From assembly GCA_902779075.1 (NCBI GenBank), contig CACZAK010000194.1, positions 1 through 10,545 on the forward strand: 10,545 nt of DNA, read 5' to 3'. Below the pieces are notes generated by a model. The model ran no database searches, was not told the origin of the DNA, and saw only the letters and a program-made list of their open reading frames with translations. Both the position numbers and the translations under genes were made by a program. The DNA comes from an uncultured bacterium. Its GTDB lineage: Bacteria > Verrucomicrobiota > Kiritimatiellia > RFP12 > UBA1067. Of the stretch, positions 6,344-10,545 are shown one piece after another. The stretch's first letter is position 1. Every line of letters starts with the position of its first letter.

Positions 6344-6697
6344 CTACATGCGAAATTGCTGCATAAGGGCGCCGAACTTCCGCTTGCGGTTGTCGAGGTC
6401 GCCCTGCGTATCCTGCGCGCCCCAGCTCGGCGTCGCGTCGTAGACGGGCATCCCGCCGCGCGCCTCGTCTTCCTCGAGGCCCGGAAGGCCGCGACGCTTC
6501 AGCTCCTCGTCTACGAGACGGCGCTGCTCGCCCGTGAGCTTCAGGTTCAGCACCTGCTCGCGCGTGAGACCCTGCGCCTCGAGGAAACGGTCCGTCTCCG
6601 CGATGCGCAGCTCGGCCTCCGCCACGAGGTTCTCGCTCTTCTCGATCGTCTGGCGGATCGACGCGAGATACTCCTCGACTTCCTTCTGGTCTTTCAT
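6344..6697 (-). CDS. Small charged helical protein of unknown function
   Basis: A 117-residue hypothetical protein, beginning MKDQKEVEEYL and ending ALMQQFRM. Residues 1 to about 45 are strongly helical and charged with heptad-like spacing (a probable coiled coil). A segment LTREQVLNLKLTGEQRRLVDEELKRRGL follows, and then a Gly/Asp-rich, probably disordered tail. It has no cysteine, signal peptide or membrane helix, and I recognise no family. The start at 6697 is chosen because AGGAGG lies five bases upstream. A longer GTG frame from 6769 would have to translate through a transcription terminator and is rejected. It stands alone: the sugar permease terminator lies just upstream, and the aspartokinase promoter starts a new unit about 60 bp downstream. 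Confidence 0.75.
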   Translation of the reverse strand: MKDQKEVEEYLASIRQTIEKSENLVAEAELRIAETDRFLEAQGLTREQVLNLKLTGEQRRLVDEELKRRGLPGLEEDEARGGMPVYDATPSWGAQDTQGDLDNRKRKFGALMQQFRM

Positions 6698-6716
6698 CGT
6701 CTCCTCCTCTTCGTCC

Positions 6717-6746
6717 AAAATGCGGCGGTCAAACGACCGCCGCATT
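6717..6746 (-). terminator. Intrinsic terminator after the sugar permease gene
   Basis: A perfect 10-bp inverted repeat, TGCGGCGGTC (6721-6730) and GACCGCCGCA (6735-6744), encloses a 4-base loop. Two more A-T pairs extend it to 12 bp (6719-6746). On the minus strand the hairpin is followed by TTTT and then GG. It lies about 50 bp beyond the permease stop at 6797. The T-run is short, so termination may be incomplete, which would let some transcripts reach the small gene that starts at 6697. Confidence 0.75.
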
Positions 6747-6757
6747 CCCTTGCCTGA

Positions 6758-6775
6758 CGGGCCGGACACGGCCCG
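6758..6775. other. Second GC hairpin before the terminator
   Basis: CGGGCCG (6758-6764) pairs perfectly with CGGCCCG (6769-6775) around the loop GACA, giving a 7-bp all-GC stem between the permease stop and the terminator at 6717-6746. It has no T-run and is unlikely to terminate alone. It may stabilise the 3' end of the permease transcript or form part of a tandem hairpin. Confidence 0.55.
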
Positions 6776-6796
6776 CGTTGCATTCAGGCGAGCGCC

Positions 6797-8290
6797 TTAC
6801 GCCCCCGTCTCCGCCTCAATCCCGTCCTTCGGCTTGGAGAGGAACGCGGAATAGATGAAGAGATAGGCGAGAGCCGCACCCGGAATCAAGTACGAGATCA
6901 TGTAGCCGCAGCCGTCGGCAATGCCATTCTGCACGAGCGGCAGCACGCCGCCGCCGACCACCATCACCATGAAGAGGCCGGATGCCGCAGCCGTGTACTT
7001 GCCGAGCTTCTCGGTGGCGAGGTTGAAGGTCGAGGGCCACATGATGGAGGTCATCAGACCGCAAAGGGCGAACAGGAGCGCAGTCAGCGGAACCGTTGCC
7101 ATCACAAAGCCCTTGCCCGTAAACACAGGCATGGAGGTGGTCGTGGTGGCGGGGATGAACGCACCGATGGCAATCAACGCAATGGCCGTGCCCGTGGTGA
7201 ATGTCATCAACACGCGGCTGGAGACCTTGCCGCCGATGAACGCGCCAATGGTACGTCCGATGAGCATCAGGAACCAGTAGGTGCCCGCGACCATGCCGGC
7301 AACCGCCGCCGTGCCAAGGGGCTCCTTGAAGGGCTTGCCTTCCTTCTTCGACTGTTCCCTCGCCGCGTCAACCGCCTTCTTCGCCTTGTCGGCGGCATCG
7401 CGCTCGGCGGTGTAGTCCTTGTAGTGAGCCTTGCAGGTCGCGCAGGTCTTCTCGACGCCAACCCATTCCTTCTGCGTCTCGTAGAGGAGGCCGCCCTTGT
7501 CGTCCTTGAGAGTCTTGAGGGGGCTGTTGTCCTTGTCCGCGAGCCAGTTGTTCATCGTGGCGGGGATGCCGATCTCGATGCCCACGTACATGAAGATGCC
7601 GATCACGCCCAGCAGGCAGTGGCGGAACTTCAGCGGCGCGAGCACGGGAATGACTTCCGTGGTCTTGCCCTGCTCGGGGTCCTTGATCGGGATCATGGAG
7701 AGGATCACGAGCGCAGCGGCGAACACGGACATGGCGATGTACATCACCAGATTCACGTCCGCGACCTTCGTGGCCTTCGTGATCTCGCCGATGAGCGCGC
7801 CGACGAGAATCGGCGTCGCCGTGCCGCAGAACGAGTTGAACGTCGTGCCGATCATGTTCAGCTGGTTGCCGCGGTTGCCGCCGCCGCCGAGGAGGTTCAA
7901 CATCGGGTTCACGACCATGTTCAGCATGCAGACCGAGAAGCCGCAAATGAACGCGCCGAGAAGGTAGATGTAGAAGCTGAACGGCTTGCCGCCGACAAGC
8001 GAGAACGATCCGCAGTCGCCACAGATGCCCACCTTGCCGGAGATGAACTGCACGGCCACGCCGGCTAGACCCGTCGCGATGGCGATGAGCGCCGTCTTCT
8101 TGTAGCCGCACTTCGTGAGCATCCTGCCAGCGGGAATGCCCATGAAGAGATAGGCGAGGAAGTTCATCATGTTGCCCATCATGCCCCACATGTTGGAGCC
8201 GTCGATGCCGGGCTGGTACTTCCACACGTTGCCCATCGGCGCGGCCAGGATCGCCACGATGCTTCCGCTTTTCTGCTGATTGTCAGACAT
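6797..8290 (-). CDS. FHS-family (FucP/GluP-like) MFS sugar:H+ symporter with periplasmic insertion
   Basis: A 497-residue inner-membrane permease of the major facilitator superfamily, fucose/glucose/galactose (FHS) branch, probably importing a hexose with protons. Family landmarks: FMGIPAGRMLTKCGYKKTAL (49-68), NPMLNLLGGGG (128-138) leading to LNMIGTTFNSF (144-154), and SIMWPSTFNLATEKLGKYTAAASG (415-438). Eleven membrane helices are clear; the first (about 11-23) is short and weak. Two oddities are seen. The loop after helix 3 carries CGDC (90-93). The loop after helix 7 is expanded to about 80 residues (250-328), with CATC (283-286) and a lysine/alanine-rich helical stretch. By normal MFS topology both would face the periplasm. 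An AAGGAG ribosome-binding site supports the start. It follows the hexose kinase genes, which supports a sugar role; the substrate is not determined. Confidence 0.9.
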   Translation of the reverse strand: MSDNQQKSGSIVAILAAPMGNVWKYQPGIDGSNMWGMMGNMMNFLAYLFMGIPAGRMLTKCGYKKTALIAIATGLAGVAVQFISGKVGICGDCGSFSLVGGKPFSFYIYLLGAFICGFSVCMLNMVVNPMLNLLGGGGNRGNQLNMIGTTFNSFCGTATPILVGALIGEITKATKVADVNLVMYIAMSVFAAALVILSMIPIKDPEQGKTTEVIPVLAPLKFRHCLLGVIGIFMYVGIEIGIPATMNNWLADKDNSPLKTLKDDKGGLLYETQKEWVGVEKTCATCKAHYKDYTAERDAADKAKKAVDAAREQSKKEGKPFKEPLGTAAVAGMVAGTYWFLMLIGRTIGAFIGGKVSSRVLMTFTTGTAIALIAIGAFIPATTTTSMPVFTGKGFVMATVPLTALLFALCGLMTSIMWPSTFNLATEKLGKYTAAASGLFMVMVVGGGVLPLVQNGIADGCGYMISYLIPGAALAYLFIYSAFLSKPKDGIEAETGA

Positions 8291-8306
8291 TGTTTTCTCC
8301 TTTAAT

Positions 8307-8334
8307 TTTACACTTTACACTTTTCACTTTACAC
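8307..8334. repeat. 7-bp tandem repeat, four copies (TTTACAC)
   Basis: Units TTTACAC (8307-8313, 8314-8320), TTTTCAC (8321-8327) and TTTACAC (8328-8334), with shortened repeat-like TCGCAC and TCACAC (8335-8346) running into the galactokinase stop codon (TGA, 8343-8341). On the coding strand the unit is GTGTAAA and carries a stop triplet. The array fills the spacer between the galactokinase stop and the AAGGAG ribosome-binding site of the sugar permease. Confidence 0.85.
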
Positions 8335-8340
8335 TCGCAC

Positions 8341-9264
8341 TCACACCAGGTGCGCGCCCGCGCTCGGCTTGATCACCGCGCACGTCGGCTCGTCGCCGTA
8401 GGCGGTCTTGTAGGCCGCCGTGATCTGCGCGGCGATCTTGTCCGCCGCCTCGGGCCGCACGAGCAGGCAGCAGCTGCCGCCGAACCCGCCGCCGGAGAGG
8501 CGCGCGCCGAGCACTTCGGGAATCGCCTTCGCGGCGTCCACGATCGTGTCCAGCTCCTCGCAGGAGTTCTCGAACCAGTTGCGGCTGGACTCGTGCGAAT
8601 CGAACATGAGCGAGCCGAAGCCGGCCACGTCGCCCTTCTCGAGCAGCACCGCGCCCTGGAGCACGCGCTCGTCCTCGCCGATCGGGTGGATGGCGCGCTT
8701 GGCCGTGGTCTCGGGGAGACCGCCGCGGTAGAGCACCCACTCGGCGCACGTCACGTCGCGGAGGTGGGTGACGGGATGCTTCAGCACGCCGGCGAAGTAC
8801 TTCGCCGCGTCCTCGCACGCCTGGCGGCGGCTCGCGTACGCGCCGTCCACGAGGGCGTGCTTCGCGTTGGACTTCACCATCATGAACGCCACGCCGTCGC
8901 CCATCGGCACGTTCTCGAACTCGCACGTGCGGAAGTCGCTCTTCACGAGCGCGCCCTCCTTGCCGTAGAGCGACGAGGCCTGGTCGAGGAGACCGCACGG
9001 ACATCCGGCGAAGGTGTGCTCGGCCTTCTGGCCGATCTTCGCGAGCGTCGTGTTGTCCTTCTCGATACCGTAGATCTTCGCGAGGGCGAGCACGGTGGAC
9101 ATCTCGAGCGCCGCGCTGGAGCTGAGGCCCGCGCCGAGCGGGATGTTGCCGCCGAACACGGCCTTGAAGCCCTTGCCGGCCTTCGCGGGCTCGCCGTCGA
9201 AGAGCCAGTTGAACGTGCCGAGCGGGTAGTTGGCCCACGTGGCGCCGGTCTCGACCTTCTTCAC
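8341..9264 (-). pseudogene. galK: Galactokinase, main body (downstream of frameshift)
   Basis: 307 residues from an internal GTG, carrying most of a GHMP-family galactokinase (ATP plus galactose to galactose 1-phosphate, the entry of the Leloir pathway). Seen: WANYPLG (10-16), the ATP-binding motif NIPLGAGLSSSAALE (40-54), GCPCGLLDQ (88-95) with the catalytic-base aspartate D94, and GHMP motif 3 ARLSGGGFGGSC (254-265). The C-terminus is normal. The substrate-binding N-terminus is in another frame (fragment 9261-9464). The open frame extends a few codons before the GTG (GCKLAD) but does not reach a proper start. Between FFAVSP and WANY only about 16 residues remain, against 33 in E. coli GalK, so a deletion of about 50 bp that is not a multiple of three probably caused the shift. 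A sequencing or assembly error is the main alternative. Confidence 0.85.
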
Positions 9265-9464
9265 GTCCGCGAGCTTGCAGCCGGCGACACGGCGAAGAAC
9301 GTGCCCTTGTCGATGGCCGCCGAGAACACGTAGCCCTCGTTGTAGTCGGTGTGGTTGCCGAGCACCTCGATGCGGCCGGGCGCGTACGCCACCGCCGCCG
9401 GCGTGCCGCCGAACTTGGCCGCGAACGCGGCCGTTACCTTGTCGTAGACTTCCTGGTTAAGCAT
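9261..9464 (-). pseudogene. galK: Galactokinase, N-terminal fragment (upstream of frameshift)
   Basis: 67 residues holding the true galactokinase start and the substrate-binding signature GRIEVLGNHTDYNEG (30-44), then FSAAIDKGTFFAVSP (47-61). The reading frame then runs into six wrong-frame residues and a TGA. Most galactokinases read GEHTDYN here; N37 in place of Glu may be lineage-specific and is the only unusual residue. AAGGA nine bases before the ATG supports the start at 9464. The TGA overlaps a GTG of the downstream fragment as GTGA (9264-9261), so reinitiation to give a split protein is conceivable, though no ribosome-binding site is seen there. Together the two pieces total about 375 residues. 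The gene lies 34 bp after the hexokinase stop. Confidence 0.85.
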
Positions 9465-9498
9465 TTTCTTTTTCCTTGTTTGTGGATTGGGGGAAACT

Positions 9499-10545
9499 TT
9501 ACTTCAGCAGCGCCGCCACGCCCGCGCCGACCATCGGCGCGTTGTCGGGGCACACGGTGAGGGAATAGAAGATGTTGCGCGGGCCGAGCATCTCGTCGAG
9601 TTCCTTCGTGACGATCTCGGGGAAGCTGACGACGCGCGTCTTGTAGTAGGTGGAGCCGTCGATGCACACGCTCACGGGCGCGTAGCGGTCGGTGCCGCCG
9701 CCGGTCTTGATGATGAACGCGGCGAGGTGGACGGCCGTGAGGATCGCCGCGCGCTCGAAGACGGGCGTCGCGAGGCGGCGCGCCATTGCGGCGTCGGCCG
9801 GCGTCGTGAACACCTTGAGGAGCGGATTGGGCTTCCCGTTGTCGTACATCGCGCAGAAGTTGTCGAGGTCGTAGCTCTCGAGCGAGCCGAGCTGGAGCAC
9901 GGCGAGCTTGGCGTCCTCGCTGAAGAAGCCCTCGCGCGCGGCGGCCTTGAACACCTCGAGGCCGATGCGGCCGAGGTAGGCGCCGGAGATCATCTTCTCG
10001 AAACGCTGGTTGCCGCAGTCGGCCGTCTTCTTGTCCATCGCCTCGTCGAACTTCGACTGCGCGATCTTGTTGAAACCGCCGGACTCCGTGTTGATCGCCA
10101 TCGAACCTGCGGGCGCGTCCTTGAGTTTCGTGATGTTCTCGTTCTTCTCGATATAGGCCACGTTCGTGCCCGTGCCGAGGATGAAGCCGAGGTAGGCGGA
10201 ATAGCGCACGTCCTTCTCGATCGCCTTGCCGGCGAGGAGCGTCGCCACCGTGTCGTTCACCACCGTGATCTTCGACGGCGCGGGGTCGAGGCGCTTCGCC
10301 ATCTCGGCGCCTACCCACTGTCCGACGATCTCCGGCGCCTGGATCTGCTTCGTCCAGTGGAGGAGCTTCGCGTCGCCGTTGGCGCTCGCCTCGGCGGGAT
10401 AGGAGAAGCAGAAGCCGACCGCGCTGCCCTTCGTGAACGGCGCGCAGCGCTTCACGTGGCCCGTGAGGATGGCGTAGAAGTCTTCCTGCGTGACCGGACT
10501 CTTCGCGCCGGGCATCTCGCCCTTCTCGACGTGCTCGATCTTGAT
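9499..10545 (-). CDS. Hexokinase (eukaryote-like fold), 5' end outside the window
   Basis: 348 visible residues of an ATP-dependent hexokinase of the PF00349/PF03727 type, phosphorylating glucose or related hexoses at C6 in the cytoplasm. The frame is open through the window edge, and roughly 90-100 N-terminal residues are missing compared with usual lengths. Numbered from the first visible codon: GFCFSYPAE (44-52, equivalent to TFSFPC), LLHWTK (61-66), VVNDTVATLL (95-104) with catalytic D98, LGTGTN (123-128), INTESGGF (151-158, where animal enzymes have NTEWGAF), FEKMISGAYLGRIG and the adenosine-site motif CIDGSTYYKT. All core motifs are present. This hexokinase family is uncommon in bacteria, which mostly use ROK or Glk enzymes. 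It heads the visible hexose cluster with galactokinase and the FHS permease. Confidence 0.93.
   Translation of the reverse strand: MKIEHVEKGEMPGAKSPVTQEDFYAILTGHVKRCAPFTKGSAVGFCFSYPAEASANGDAKLLHWTKQIQAPEIVGQWVGAEMAKRLDPAPSKITVVNDTVATLLAGKAIEKDVRYSAYLGFILGTGTNVAYIEKNENITKLKDAPAGSMAINTESGGFNKIAQSKFDEAMDKKTADCGNQRFEKMISGAYLGRIGLEVFKAAAREGFFSEDAKLAVLQLGSLESYDLDNFCAMYDNGKPNPLLKVFTTPADAAMARRLATPVFERAAILTAVHLAAFIIKTGGGTDRYAPVSVCIDGSTYYKTRVVSFPEIVTKELDEMLGPRNIFYSLTVCPDNAPMVGAGVAALLK

Noticed and set aside
6698..6769. Longer GTG-initiated form of the small helical protein from 6769
   Set aside because: It would translate through the terminator hairpin, while a strong AGGAGG sits correctly before the ATG at 6697.
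8324..9238. Minus-strand 304-residue frame
   Set aside because: Out-of-frame shadow of galactokinase; the true frame carries all GHMP motifs.
8290..9333. Plus-strand 347-residue frame
   Set aside because: Antisense shadow of galactokinase, Arg/Ala/His/Leu-rich, typical of GC-rich third-position bias.
9434..10318. Minus-strand 294-residue frame
   Set aside because: Out-of-frame shadow of the hexokinase, with no motifs and an Arg-rich composition.

Overview
The window is GC-rich bacterial DNA (about 60% by eye) in which every convincing gene lies on the minus strand, so genes read from high to low coordinates. No rRNA, tRNA, CRISPR array or insertion sequence was seen. Several features suggest an uncultured anaerobe of the Planctomycetota-Verrucomicrobiota group, perhaps Kiritimatiellota or Lentisphaerota from a gut or rumen. 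These are a eukaryote-like hexokinase, a galactokinase with GNHTDYN in its signature, an FHS-type sugar permease, a YclM-type aspartokinase, an AAA-ATPase-like/PD-(D/E)XK protein, and GC-rich repeats beside genes. This placement is inference from family resemblance only.

Region 1 (10545 down to 6797) is a hexose-uptake and phosphorylation cluster: a hexokinase cut by the window edge, a galactokinase broken by a frameshift, and an FHS-family sugar symporter. A strong hairpin at 6717-6746 closes it. Downstream, with only 19 bases between the hairpin T-run and its ATG, is a small charged, helical protein of unknown function (6344-6697).

Region 2 (about 6287 down to 2052) looks like one operon driven by an extended -10 promoter. 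It runs aspartokinase, a stand-alone Lrp/AsnC-type effector-binding (RAM) domain, a class I aminotransferase, an AbrB/MazE-like antitoxin, a PIN-domain toxin-like protein and a four-cysteine protein. The aminotransferase, antitoxin and PIN genes are joined by 4-base stop/start overlaps (GTGA, ATGA), so a toxin-antitoxin-like pair is stitched onto an amino-acid metabolism operon. The PIN protein lacks two of the four expected catalytic acids.

Region 3 (about 2018 down to 251) is an AAA-ATPase-like/PD-(D/E)XK nuclease-like gene with its own promoter, placed so close to the ATG that the mRNA should be almost leaderless. Region 4 (1-250) has no gene but holds two tandem repeat arrays, of 30-31 bp and 11 bp units, directly downstream of that gene.

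Across regions, short tandem repeats sit at or within a few bases of the stop codons of three different genes: heptamers after aspartokinase and after galactokinase, and longer units after the nuclease-like gene. The most unusual observations are these stop-anchored arrays, a large CxxC-bearing insertion in the sugar permease, the galactokinase lesion and the degenerate PIN protein in a coupled operon.
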